From Polychytrium aggregatum (lineage: Eukaryota > Chytridiomycota > Chytridiomycetes > Polychytriales): a DNA stretch of 64,000 bases. Below are positions 41,301 through 53,157 of this stretch, piece after piece. Location of the stretch: contig NW_026516322.1 in assembly GCF_025602895.1 (NCBI RefSeq), positions 1 through 64,000 of the forward strand. The letters are read 5' to 3'. The stretch's first letter is position 1; each line of letters opens with the position of its first letter. Below the pieces are notes generated by a model that did no database searches, was not told where the DNA came from, and worked only from the letters and a program-made list of their open reading frames with translations. Position numbers and translations under genes: made by a program.

Positions 41301-44300
41301 AGTACGAGCGGTGTTAGAAAAGCTCAGGGCTGCAGTCATGCTCCGCCAATACATCGGTTGTGCTGAATCTGGCCAGGCTCCTTCGAGTCCAGAAATCCTG
41401 GAGATACACCGAGAGATCGCGACGATGGATCCATCACACTGGCACACCTGCAAACATCATACGCCCCGAGTGTGAGACGATGATTTGTGTCAGCACAACA
41501 TTTGCCTCGACTTCCATGGTCACGATCGAGTCAGTGATGGCCTTGAGGAGTACAGAGGAAGAGTCACGATCAAACATGCATGAGTCTCAGGCTGACGTGC
41601 GACATTGCCGAGGCAATGATATACCGATGCAGAACGGGCCTGGTGGTCATTTGGGCAGACGCACATGGACCAAGATACACCGTGCGGCCCAAGTAGCCCG
41701 CTGTTGCATTTTCATGGCTCAGACCGCGCATCATGGCCCCAGCAACTTGACAGGGTTTTCATATACACAAACCTTGAGGATCTTGTCCGAGCCCACAGTA
41801 AACAGAGTTTTTCCGTTGGATGTGCACAGAGCTGAAGTGTATGCGCAACTCTTCAGGATGTGCTCGTTTTCCCGCTTCATCTCAAGGATGTTCCAGGTAT
41901 ATACGGCGCCATCCGTGCCCGCCGATACCAATAGTGCGTCGTCTGGGGTCCAATAGAGCGATTTGATCTTGCCATTGTGCCCTTTGAGGTTGTAGAGATT
42001 GTCGAAGGTCCACGTGTTGTAGATTTGGATGACGTTTCCGTGAACGGCGGCAAAGATGTGGCCGCCGTTGGAAAAGCGGCACTATATCAAACCACCCATG
42101 ATGGTGATGGTGATGGTGATCATGCCCAACAACCGACCGACGTAATATTGGTGCCGTGCGAAATCACACATATTGGGGCGACCATATGAATATCCAAACT
42201 CCAAATCAAACAAATCAACGATCTTGGCTCGGTGCGACAAAACCAAAGCGAAAGATTGGTCCACATGATGTGCCGCAGCTCATCATGGCAAGTCTGCTCT
42301 ATCGGCGGATACAATACCTCTCGACAGCTCCGGATCGGGAACTCGCGAAAGAGCCGGAGATCATCCATGAGCACATTCATGAGCCGTAGCTTGTCACCAA
42401 ATCCAACCAGCAGATAGAGGCCTGATGGGTGAAGGGCCACGGTGTAGGATTCTTCTGGAAAATACTTGACCAGTTCGCACGTTCGTTTGACATAGTTCCA
42501 CACTCGGACGGACTTGTCGGTGCCGCAGGTGACAAGCAGGGGCTTTCGACAGCAAACGTCCAGGCCAAGGACAGCCCCGTGGTGGAAAGGCTGGGACAGA
42601 CTTTCGAACTTGGACTCCTCGCTCTGACAGAGGCAGAATTAAAGAATAAAATCAGGACTGGCCATGTCGGAGACATATGTAGAACTAAATGACTCGTGCC
42701 GCTCAGACCTCGGCGCTGGCATCGGCAGAGTATGAGGCCTCGCTGCCAGCCCGGTGGAACGGTGTTTACCTGCAACTCGTCAGCAGCAAGCGATGTCTTC
42801 CAGATTTGGTTGTTACTTGTTCCAACAATGAGGTTGCCTTCGCTGCCGCTGACGGCCATGGTCTGCACCGACAGGGCTGTGTCTGTCGGAAAGGTGACCT
42901 TTCGGGCGATTCTGAATCCGTGCGGATCATCGAGCGAGGGCTCAAAGGCGACGACGAGGCCTGACGATCCACCTGCCACGAAACCACGCGGGCTGGAAGA
43001 GATGCTCTTGAGGATGGTGCCCTTGATGGGGAAGTAGACGGTTGTCAAGAGTGCGGACTGATCGGTGATGAAGATCGCGTCTTTGGTGGCCAGTGCCAGA
43101 CGATTTCCACTGATCCAGGCTTGTGCTTGGTAGTCCTGCACAGAATGGACGGCCATGGCACAAGAGACGGTGTCGTTGAACCAAGGTATAGGTGAGCAGA
43201 TGCAACGGTATCGCCGCCGGACTGTGGGGGGCTGTGGGGGCTTTGGAGGCTATGATGGCTCTATGGAGACAAGGACATGGGCGATGCACTCCCAGATGCT
43301 ATCGCGAGTCAAGCATCTGAAAACCGAACAAAGGAAGCTGAATAGGTGCCTGGACGGCCGACTCACGTTGGGTGGTATGGTACTCGCCAATGGACTCAGT
43401 TCTCCTTCTGCATAGAGCAGTACCCGACAGAACCCGTCGCCGATGACGGAGCAGCGTGTACCGTCGTTGGGATTGATGCACACATGGCGAATGACCTTTT
43501 TGTCGCCCGGAATCAGTCCCTTGATCACGGTGCCGTTGGAGCCGGAAGTGGTCGAGTCGAAGATGGGCAGCGACGCCATCAGCTTGCCCTTTTCCCACCC
43601 AAAGTAGTTCAGGGTCCATTCCGGAGCGCCGAGTTGGGCGACAAGATATCGCGAGTCGCCCGAGAACGAAAGATCGGTAAACTCCTGAGGAAGGAAGGAG
43701 GGCAACATCAACATCAACATCAACATCAACATCAACATCAACATCAACAGCAGCAGTTGGTCAGACCGTGTGAGAAAGCCATCGAAATCGCACCAGAGCG
43801 TGCATTGGGACCGCAATGGCCGAAACGTGACAGCGCAGATGGCACTCGACGAAGGTAAAATGGCTTCGATTGCGACGAGCCACTGAGATGGTCGACTAAG
43901 CAGTCGGCTCATGCGATTGGGAAGCGTCACCACCATCGGATGCATTACCCTGGCCAGGATCTCGGTGTTGATCGTGACGCTGCGGCGCTTTCGAAAGCTG
44001 TGGGCATCGTAAATTTGAATGGTGGGCCTGCCGCCGAAGCGATCCAAGGCCATTTTCTCGGCCACAGCCAGGATATTCCGATCCGCCGAGACTGTCAGGG
44101 ACGTGATGGCCTCGCCATACTCGGATATGGGGATGAAGCGTTGGGTGTTTTGGTCAGCGTTGTGGACTAGGCGTCGAGGAGCAGTCGGGAATGGAAGAGG
44201 AGTTCTCAGAATGACGTCCTAAGGCGAGTGCTAGGCAGAGCGATGGTTTGGAGTGGCCAACACCAACACCATTGTCAGAGCCAGTACGCCACGCGGCACG

Positions 44301-44614
44301 ACGGTCCGTCTTACCGACGACATTGCATCCAGCCGGGAAGAGGATGGTGTTCTCATCGACAAAGAAGAGATTATCTTTGATGTCGCTCTTGAACCCAAAG
44401 ACGAAGCTGCGGAGCGACAGTGGCAGTAGCGATGGTGCGGTTCAGTAATGTGGCAAGCGCGTGGCAGGGAGTAGCTCTGGGAGGAGCCGTCGTGACCGGC
44501 AACTTGGATTGTTGCTTGAGAGCAGCCACGGAAGCATCCGAGAGTGCGGCTGGGTGCAATGGGCGTGGGCGGCGTGCTATAGATCAACCTGTGGGCGGCC
44601 GAGGCGATTGACAT
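38395..44614 (-). CDS. CFAP57: Cilia- and flagella-associated protein 57 (WDR65-like)
   Basis: CFAP57 is an axonemal protein with N-terminal WD40 propellers and a long coiled coil that helps assemble inner dynein arms. The start at 44614 gives a 26-nt exon MSIASAAH, joined to 44406-44315 (FVFGFKSDIKDNLFFVDENTILFPAG), which matches the family's first residues. WD40 exons follow down to about 41090 (for example SYTVALHPSGLYLLVGFGDKLRLMNVLMDDLRLFREF and VSAGTDGAVYTWNI). The coiled coil then runs to about 38850 ([60 protein letters not shown]). The last exons are ...38900, 38779-38688 (EINQLRREVKARP) and 38513-38395, with a CTAAC branch site and CTCTCCAG acceptor supporting the final join. Many introns exist and I did not place them all. 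The gene implies a flagellated zoospore. Confidence 0.88.
39167..39212. repeat. (GCACATT)n 7-bp repeat in a CFAP57 intron
   Basis: Six to seven copies lie between two coiled-coil exons. The overlapping frames with repeated NVQCAMC-type sequence are artefacts. Confidence 0.88.
43702..43747. repeat. (CAACAT)n hexanucleotide repeat in a CFAP57 intron
   Basis: About eight uninterrupted copies, lying just upstream (gene sense) of the WD40 exon that begins EFTDLSFSGDSRYLVAQLG. Confidence 0.88.
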
Positions 44615-45260
44615 TGTATCGACGCTATGGGAGTCCGGGAGATGGATGAGCTTTGCGGCCTTGCCACAATCGCACGAACGTCAGAGAATGCTCTTCCCGC
44701 TCGCCAAGGCGACGTCCGCCCAAAGCTGGGTCTCGCGGGCAACCACGGCCCTCCATGAGCTGCGCGCCATTTTGCTGGGAGTGAATCAGAGGGTGTCTGT
44801 CGGAGGAATGTGGTGATTGCCGGTCGTGGGAAGGTACTGGGACTGAACAGAGCCTGGAATAATAGAGCAAGTCCAGGCTTCTCAAGGCAGCACACCAACT
44901 CGACACCCACTGAAGATCAACGAGTGCCAGACTCTGCCTGGTGCAGGATCCACTCGACGGCAGCAGGGCCAGCGGAGGTTCTGAAGCCAGCTGTATTCAG
45001 ACACATGATAGGCAATGCAATATCAACATATGCTCGGCCGGTTGCCACCAGAGAGGCTGTATGGGTGCGCAGGAGGACAAAGCCACGGGACCAGGAAAAT
45101 GAACGGATGATGGAGGGCTTCGCAAAGCAGGGGATGAAGAGCGATTTCTAGTCAAAGCCAACAAATAGAGCAGAGGGACAGAGGAGTCCTCTGGCGAGCA
45201 GGTACGGATGGCGCTTGACGGTCTCGAAAGGCTGGGCCGCGCCCAGTTACGCATTTGGAA
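44615..45260. other. Spacer between CFAP57 and VTC1
   Basis: About 650 bp. It should contain the CFAP57 promoter (minus strand) and the VTC1 3' region. No gene seen. Confidence 0.6.
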
Positions 45261-46207
45261 TCAGTAGAACAGCAGATCCTTGGGATTCGAGAACTTGAGC
45301 CAAAAGTTGAGCAGCACGGCGGTAAACAGAACCAGGACCAAGACGAGAGGGCCCCATCGATCCTCGTAGGGTCCAGGGTCTGCGGTTGGGCGGCCAGCGC
45401 GCGTTCAGATAACAGAGGGAGAGGGTGGTGGGCCGGAGTAACCAAAGAGGATCGTGGACAACGGGTTAGATACATGGAACCATGGACCGAAGCCGAGGCA
45501 GTCCCGGCGGCAGCAGGCGATCGTGGCACGCCATCGGCATTTGAGAGCCTCGGTACAATCACTTCAAGCGGTGAATCGGACTTCCCGGGGTGAAACATGA
45601 GAGTGGGTAGTCTGTCAGCCGTACCTCGAGTGCGGATCTTCTGGGATCTCAGCTGGTACATGTACAGACAGTAGGCCATGAAGAACATGGCAATGCCGGT
45701 GAAGGCCAGGCCAGTCAGCTGCCCGACACGATCGCCAAAGTTGAGGAGAGACAGGGCCAGGCCACCCAAGACCATGGTGACTAGCGATGCACGACCGGAT
45801 TGAGTCATCGAGATGATCCGCAGCGGTGGGATATTGCAGGGCCAAAACCAGCGGATATCAGCAGAGATCGTGTCGGTCGAGATAGCAATCGCAAAAGCAA
45901 GAGTCAGTCAGGGCCGTATGTGCCGGATCAATCAGCAAGCCGACTTGCGGCACGTTCAGGTATAGCTCGGGCGGTATCGAGCAGCAGACAGACTGCAGCG
46001 GCCTGGACGACGACCCTGAGACTCGGGTCGAGTCCCGGGGAGGGGATACGCACAGTTGAGCCACGACAGGAAAGTGCGTTCGTTCGCAAAGAAGACCTTG
46101 GGCTCGACACGGACAGGGGTGACGACCCGCTTGGACAGGGTCTCCCGCAGACGATCGGGGATCGAGATGGGCACGTCGTTATTGAGGAGCGGCTGGGTTT
46201 CAGACAT
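45261..46207 (-). CDS. VTC1: Vacuolar transporter chaperone subunit VTC1 (DUF202 membrane protein)
   Basis: VTC1 is the small membrane subunit of the VTC complex, which makes polyphosphate and feeds it into acidocalcisomes or vacuoles. Model: complement(join(45261..45379, 45625..45780, 46054..46207)), 429 nt, 142 residues, with phases closing. [19 protein letters not shown] leads into three hydrophobic segments: [35 protein letters not shown] and [19 protein letters not shown]. The C-terminus is [11 protein letters not shown]. There is no SPX or polymerase domain, as expected for VTC1. The three exons correspond one to one, with the same phases and equal lengths for the last two (156 and 119 nt), to the membrane-domain exons of VTC4 next door. 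Confidence 0.93.
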
Positions 46208-47331
46208 GGCTCAGAGATAGGATGTGCTGATGGATACGGCGGTGAGAGGAAATGTCCCGGGGACGTGAGTTTGGTTGCGCAGGGATGAGGGCCGACTGTA
46301 GCAGTCGGAGCAAAACACGGATGACAGGACGACGGACACCCGAATCTCGCACGCATTGATTGTGCTGTGATGGCGAATGGGGGAGGGGATGCCGACGACG
46401 GGGGGTATGATGGCGGAAGGATGCAAACAGCAGAGTCGATCGAGGAAGCGCCAGAATCGCGAGGTGTCCTCAATGGAATGAGGCAGGTTGGAGACGAGTG
46501 GATGGCGACCGAGGAAGGCACCAGACGGGAAGCACACGAGTGCATATGCTGCAGCTGAGCTGCTTCGAGACATCTCGAGTGCCAAAAGCACGATTGCATC
46601 GTCAAGTTGCGTCTTGGTTCACCCAGCGCTCCATCTGGCCAGCCATCCAAACGGGCCAAGGCAAGCCCAGAAGAACGCCAGATGCGGTGCAGGGTATGGG
46701 ATGCGATAGTGCGATGAAATACCTGCAACGAGTAGAAGATGGACCTGGAGACCGAGGACGGGTGACCGAGGACGGGAGATCGAGGCCAAGCAGACAAACA
46801 GGCGAACAGGACGCTGGCAGACGAGACCGATGGGCGGAGACGGAAGGAACAGAAAAAAAAGGTTCAGGATTGCTCGCGGGCGACGAGAGGCGGGCTGGTT
46901 GGCTGGCTGGTTGGATTGTTGGAGCAGGGGAACGAGAAGCAGCGAGGAGTAGCGAGGAGCAGCGAGAAGGCCACAAGGCACAGGCGACGAGGGAGCGAGA
47001 GGAAACAAGGACGGCCATTGCTGACGAACCAGTTTCGAATTGGTTTTTGTGGCCGGGCACTCGCCAATCAGCGCGCGGAGCGCAAAGCTTCGAGCAGACA
47101 AGGCCGGCGGTCAACAGGGTGTGTGCTCGTGCATCGCTTGGCAGGGCAGTGCGGCAGATGCACGCGCCGCGCCAGGGAGCGCGTGCACTCGGGGCAAGCA
47201 AGGGACGCGGCTCGATCCTGCGGGGCAAGGGCGATGGACGGCTCGATCCAGGCAACAAGGACGGGGAGTGGCTTGACAAACACGATTCGTCCCCTCGCTC
47301 GATCAACAACCGTGATGGCGAATTGCATCCA
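46208..47331. other. VTC1 upstream region; no gene recognised
   Basis: About 1.1 kb with a short A run near 46855 and open frames on both strands that lack motifs. The VTC1 promoter is expected in the left part. The right edge abuts the Fanzor relic. Confidence 0.55.
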
Positions 47332-47536
47332 GACAGTGTGGAATCGCGACGTCAATGCGGCGGGCAACAGGATCACAGTGTGCAGGTCGATTGTGGAGAC
47401 CGGAGAATAACAGGTGGTGTTCACTCGGAGGCTGCCAAAGTGATCTGTTTTATTTCGTATAGCTTGGCTTGACGCGAGCTCATCACATACTACATGTTCA
47501 TGGAGGCGGGTGTGGTGTCCCACAGAATAAAGTGTA
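47332..47536 (+). pseudogene. Fanzor element 3'-end relic
   Basis: A 205-bp fragment matching 31092-31304: the final 36 or so codons (WNRDVNAA with the third RuvC aspartate), the noncoding tail and the right terminal repeat, whose T run is deleted. A TAA at 47407 ends the frame early, and Met/Arg positions are altered. The left break at GACAGTGTGG has no terminal repeat, so the fragment is 5'-truncated. It lies between VTC1 and VTC4 without touching either coding region. Confidence 0.88.
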
Positions 47537-47960
47537 CGAAGATGGACGCACTCGTTCATGATGGGCGCTCTCTCGCGAGCAGCAAAGTGGGGGGGGGGGA
47601 TTAGAAAGCAGACAATACACACAGCAAACAGCTGGAGAGAAGCAAAGGGAGCATGGGCGATCGAGCCAAGGCAAAACGAACACTAGTGGAGCACCAGAAG
47701 TGAACAGCGGGCCAAAGGGAGAAGAAGGCGGCTCGGACCGGACACGACACGGTCTCAGGCTATGCACATGATTCGGCCCTTCAAAAAATTAAATGGCTAT
47801 CGCCTCCTCGCCTGCGAAACATGAATCCGAATCTTGGGTCTGGGCGGCGAGCAACCAGGGTGGTTGAAACATAACAACGATATACAATCGACATTTGTGG
47901 ATCGGAAATGGGGTCCGATTATCTTTGTCGCGCGGATTTCGGCTCGCCATCACGGCCGCT
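47537..47960. other. VTC4 3' region
   Basis: No gene seen. A run of about nine G lies at 47590. Confidence 0.6.
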
Positions 47961-50900
47961 TTAGGCAAACAGCAGGTCGCCCGGATTCGAGAACTTCATC
48001 CAAAAGTTGACAACAACGGCTGAAAACAGGACCAGGACCAGGACGGTTGGGCCCCAGCGATCGTCGAAGGGGCGAGGATCTGGTTGAGGGGGACCGGAGC
48101 AGTCGGACGGGTCAGTACAGCCGCTGCACCGAGGGAGAGGGGAAGTTTGGCTGGGAGAGACATGATCGGCTTACCTCTCTCGCGAATGCGGTGGACACGC
48201 CATTGATACAGATAGAGGGAATAGCCCATAAACAGCATCGCAATCACGGTGAAGATCAGGCCCGTCAGCTGGCCAATCCGGTCGCCAAAGTTCAGCAGCG
48301 ACAGCGCCATACCACCGAGGACCATGGTGACTGGCATGCAACAGCCAAAGTGGGAGCAAAGGAAGGAGATCGAGAGCGCAGTAAAAGACACAGAATTAGC
48401 ACAGCAGTCGCCTTTTTGGACTGATGGCGTACTGCCCAAAGACACCGGCCTTGCAGGATTATACAGATACGTACAGTTGAGCCACGACAGGAACGTGCGT
48501 TCATTCGCAAAGAAGACCTTGGGCTCGACGCGAACGGGAACGGCGATGCGCTTCTGCAGGTTCTCCTTGAGGCGCTCGGGGATGACCACGGGCGGGCTTG
48601 GGGGCTGCTGGTGGTGGCTCTTGAAGGTCTCGGCGAGGGTAGCCCAGCTCGTGCGCTTCTTCAGCGAGCCCGAGCCCGAACCAGTGCTCGAGTTACCGAG
48701 GAGGGGGGTGCTCTCGTTAGGGTCATCGACAACAATCTCGATCGCATCCGGCGAGGCCGAGCGGCTCTTGGTGGGCGACGGCGGCTTGGTGGTGATCGAG
48801 GAGCGCGAGCCGATAAGGCTGCGGTGATGATCGAGCACCGTCGGCGATCGGTAGTTGGACGGCTCGGGCTTGAGAATGTTGTCCATCTGGGGCAGCCAGA
48901 AGGGCAGGAGCGGGACGCGGTTCTCAAAAACACTCGCGGCACCATGGACAAACTTGGAAAAGTTCGAGACTTCCTGGACCTGACCATCGATAGCAGCAAT
49001 GGAGCAGACAGCGGCAGATGAGTCGACGACTTATCGCACAGGGAATCGTGTCGGGGATCGTGCTTCCATCTTGCATTCTTTCCCTGGGAGGGGAGTGTAA
49101 CCACCCACACGGAAACCTACCAAGTGGCTCGAGACAAGCTCCTCAACCCAGCTGGGGGCCTGGGCACCGAGATGAGTCTGGGTCTTGACTTCCAGAATGG
49201 CATAGGGGAAGCTGTAGACATCCTCGGGGAACTGAGTGAGGAACTCCGAAGCGGACGAGGCGTCGGTTCGGCGCCAGTGGTCGCCAGAGCGGGTCTTGCC
49301 CGTGTTGTCCTCACGGACAACAACCAGATCGGTATCGAGAGAAATGCGCACGCCAGAGTCCCCGGGCAGCTGGAAGGCCACACGGTTGTAAATAGTGCGA
49401 ATCACGGGGTGGACCTTCTTTTCGACAATCGAGGCCTGGATCTCAGAGGCCAGCGTTTCCAGGTCCTTGATCTCCTGCTCCGACTTGGACTTGCGCTCGC
49501 GCAGCTTCTGAATCTGTCTCTCCATGACATTTTCGCCACGGAGGTAAGCGTCCAGGTACTTTTCCTTGATCTGGAAGCGTCGCTTGACACTCGACTCGCC
49601 CGAGTAGTCGTCCTTGTGCACCTTTTGCTCGACGTAGATTTCCTGGTCAGAGTTACCGTACCAGCGGAATCGGATGGCCTATCGATGGGTTGATGTGTGT
49701 GTGGGGAGAGCCGGGATCAGAAACAGCTGTTAACCAGAGTGGTCGTTCACACGGTGACAATACCACAGGCAACCTGATACAGCGCCAGCACAGCTACAGC
49801 ACATACCTCAGCGTTGTTGCGGCTCTCCATGCGGCCAAGATACAGATCAAAGGACTCATTGTCGAGGTACACGGACGAGACCGAGGGCTGTGCGGCCTGG
49901 CCCTTGTTCTGGATGACGAGGACGGGCAGATACTTGAGGATGATGCACTTGACCTCGGTGACGTTGGCAATGTGGACCCAGTACTTCTTGGTGGTGCGCA
50001 CAAAGCTCTGGGCCGGGGTGGTGTCGATGCCCAGCGCCTGAGACTTGACGCCACGGTTGCGGACGACGTCAAAGATCTTGGAGAGGCGGATGATCAGATC
50101 GTCGTTGTTTTCCTTGAAGAAGGGGCGGGAAGTGAGCCGGACCATAAACATGGGCTTGAGCATATACGCAGTGTGCTTGTCATGCTTCTTGAGGATCTGC
50201 GGGGCGGAGGGGTCCGAGAGTGAGTCGGTTTGTCCAGTTCAAAGGTTCAAAGATCTTGCGGCGACTCGATGTCCCATATTGCTACGCAGAGACACCATTC
50301 GATGGTGATCACAGTCACTGGCGATGGGCGGTGCACCCCCGGTAACGTCACGAGGCAACGCCACGAGGCATACTGGAGTGAGATACAGCTGCCGAGATAC
50401 GCACCTTCAAGAAGCCAGTGTAGTTGAGGCGGATAAACTTTGAGAGCTCGCTGAGCTCGTTGGCGATGCGGGTGGTTTCTTCGTCGAGGCGGGTGAAGCG
50501 CTCTTCATCGGGATCTTCGGTGGCCAGGATCGACTTGACAACCGTCTCGCAGTGCTCGATGCGTCGCTTGAGCTCGTCGCCCTTGATGTCACGGAAGGCA
50601 GAGACCTGTGGACAGAGTGACGTCGGCAATTCGACAGCGATTGTTAGGAGACGGCCCCGCGACAGTATCGGAGAGAATTGAAACAGAATTGTAGGGTGCG
50701 ATCACGATTCCCTCACAACAACAGCGCTGGTCGGACGGGTTATGACGAGGGTGGCGGTTGCGACGGAAGAGTGTGTCGATCCGACGCGGCAGAATAACGA
50801 CATAGCGGGGAGACGGAGACGGAGAGCAGACCATGCGGTGACGGCATACGACAAATAGATCGATTGCCCAGGAAAGCAAGAGACAGACGGCAGACTGACG

Positions 50901-51391
50901 CAGAATCCACAGACCTTTTCAAGCTCACGCTCCATGAACTCGACAAAAGCAGCCTCATCTTGGTCGTTGAACGGCGTGGCAGGGCCGTCGACTCGGGTCT
51001 TGAGCTGACGCTTCAGCGAATCATAGTCGCTGAGATCGTAGAGCAGGATCGGAAGGGCAGTCAGGACAAGAGCGAGACGACGAGAAGGCGACCCAGGACG
51101 AGACGATTCGAAGACAAACAGCCCGAGGATGCTATACGAATACTGGGGTTGGGCCAAGAAGCACACCGTTGGGGCGACAGAGGGCAGGACGCCAGAGGAG
51201 CGGCTCAGGAGCGACCGTCGAGACGTGTGGATGCTGCTGCCGGTGTCGGCGCGGCTCATCGTTATCGGCCCCGATCGGTGACTCCTCCTCCAACAGCCAC
51301 CATGCTGGGACTTGCCCGGAAGGCAGACTTACAGGTAGTAGAAGCGCCACTCGGGGAAAATAGACTGGGAGAGCTGGGAGCCAAACTTCAT
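47961..51391 (-). CDS. VTC4: Polyphosphate polymerase VTC4 (SPX-VTC-membrane)
   Basis: VTC4 makes polyphosphate from ATP on the cytosolic face of the vacuole or acidocalcisome membrane and passes it through the complex. Model: complement(join(47961..48079, 48175..48330, 48475..48979, 49121..49678, 49807..50196, 50405..50605, 50915..51029, 51333..51391)), 2103 nt, 700 residues, with all phases closing (yeast VTC4 is about 720). The order is: SPX domain (MKFGSQLSQSIFPEWRFYYL, YDSLKRQLK, RLNYTGFLKILKKHDK), which senses inositol pyrophosphate; VTC catalytic tunnel domain (KKYWVH, SSVYLDNESFDLYLGR, IRFRWYG, VHPVIRTIYNRVAFQLPGDSGVRISLDT, ILEVKTQT) with the basic residues of active VTC4; then VHGAASVFENRVPLLPFWLPQ and a DUF202 membrane domain. 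VTC2/3 cannot be excluded outright, but the lysine and arginine pattern favours VTC4. Confidence 0.92.
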
Positions 51392-53157
51392 GTTTGCGGG
51401 TGCAAGGCGGGTGCAAAAAGCGGGAGCGGAACGGGGTTTGCGAGGCGAGGGTGCTTGGATGTGGGGGGGGGCTGGAGAATGCCGAGGCTGGATCAGATCA
51501 GTGGCGGCAGAGACGAGGCTTGGGGCTCGCTGGGAGGTCTGGGCGCGGAGAGGATGTTTGCAGCGAGGGGATCAGGATGCGACGCAACCAGGACAGGCCG
51601 ACGGAGACGAAGCGGTGCAAGAAGAGAATAGTCTTCTGGAGGAACACGGCAAGCTCCTGCGGAGGAGGAAAAAAGAAAAATAGGACAGGCCGCGGGACGA
51701 AGGAACGTGGGTCGGCGTGGGGGCTAAATAGCCAGGCAAACTCTCTTTCGCGCTGGGATGGGAGCGCTTGCAATCCCAAGCCGGAGCAAGAGCCCAGCAG
51801 CAGCAGCAGAGAAGCGGCGAGAAGGGCGAGGCGCACGCGGCGCTGCGATTGGCCCGCTCTGGCGCTCAAGGAGCCAAGACAAGCGGGGGAGAGAAGAGAG
51901 AAGAAAACAAGTTTCGGATGTGCAATCGCTGCATCACAAAACTACTTTGGAATCAATTTCGGGGCGGACAGAGAGGGCGGCCGCACGCCACGCCGCTTTG
52001 TCGGCCGACGCGGAGTCGGCTCTGTGTGGTGCGTGTGGCGCGGGTGGGGCGTGTCCTGCTGGGCCGGACGCCGCTGGTTGGCTGGCGCTGGCACAAGCTG
52101 GGCAACAAGCTGGGCAACAAGCGGACAGCGGGTGCGTGCGCACACGCGCACGAGACACGCGGCGATTGGCTGGCGGCGGGACGCGTGCATGCGGGTGCTG
52201 CGCATGTCTAGGGCTGGGGCTCGGCGAGGGGAGGGGCTTTGCGCGCAGCAGCTGCGCATCTCGCGCAACCCACACGACAATGGCGAGCGCGCCGCGTGCA
52301 CGGACTGTGCCGGGGTGCGGTGTCACATGTGTGCAGGCGCGTGCGTGGGCCGGGTGCCGTTGTCGAGTGCTGCTGTTGAGTGCTGCTGTCGAGTGTCATG
52401 GCGCTGTTGTCATTGGGCCAACACGCCAAACAGCGCGCGGCCACACAAGCAACAGCTGTGTCGCCAGCACGCCCCCCCGTCGCACCGAGCGTGCCACCAC
52501 CCCGCAAGCCTTTCGCCCACTGTCGCTGTGCCGCCCCTGTCCCGGCTGCTGCGGCCCCACTCAGATTGGATCTCCGGCCTTCCTCCGTTCGCAATCCACG
52601 CTCCTATCACTTCCGTCCCATCCCGCCCATCTCCTCGCCTTCCGACCACACCCGCTGCCCATCCGCAGACTTCCGAATCATTCCCGCAACACCGGTCTGG
52701 CCCTTCGCCGCATCTTGTTGTGGCAGCCGCCCGTCGACCCGCCGTCCTTTTCTCGCTGCAACCAACCCGCCCTTGGCTCTGTTAGCCCGCTCCACAAGCA
52801 CCAACAATCACTGTCGGCCATTTCTTTTCGTCCGAGCCCACTGCTCAACAAACAATCCCCGGCCATCGTCCATCTCTCGCCTATCACCCGCATTGTCTCT
52901 TGCTCCTGCTGTTCAGCCAGTGCCGCTCCCGGTAATGCTTTGAACCCACAGCCTTCTGGCTTGCTTCCCCACAGCTGCCCCAGATCCGACCATCGTGCTG
53001 TCCGCCTGCCTTCCGCATCACAGAGCCGGGCTCTCATTCAGCTCCCGCTGTTCTCCTTCTGTCTTGGACACGCCCGCTCATTCGTCATTCATACTTCATC
53101 GTCGTGGTTAGCCCAAACCCCCCACCTCTTCTCCAGCCCAGCAGCACATCGAGTCGA
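51392..53157. other. Divergent promoter region between VTC4 and the GATA factor
   Basis: About 1.8 kb of GC-rich sequence upstream of two divergent genes. Long overlapping frames run through it on the plus strand, but they have no family motif and high Arg/Ala/Cys content typical of GC-rich noncoding DNA. A pyrimidine-rich stretch at 52600-53100 just before the GATA ATG may be its 5' leader. Confidence 0.55.

Noticed and set aside
47961-48886. Reading the 48886-47961 minus region as a second stand-alone VTC1-like gene
   Set aside because: The upstream exon 49678-49121 joins it in phase at 48979 and supplies the VTC catalytic domain, so it is the C-terminal membrane domain of VTC4.
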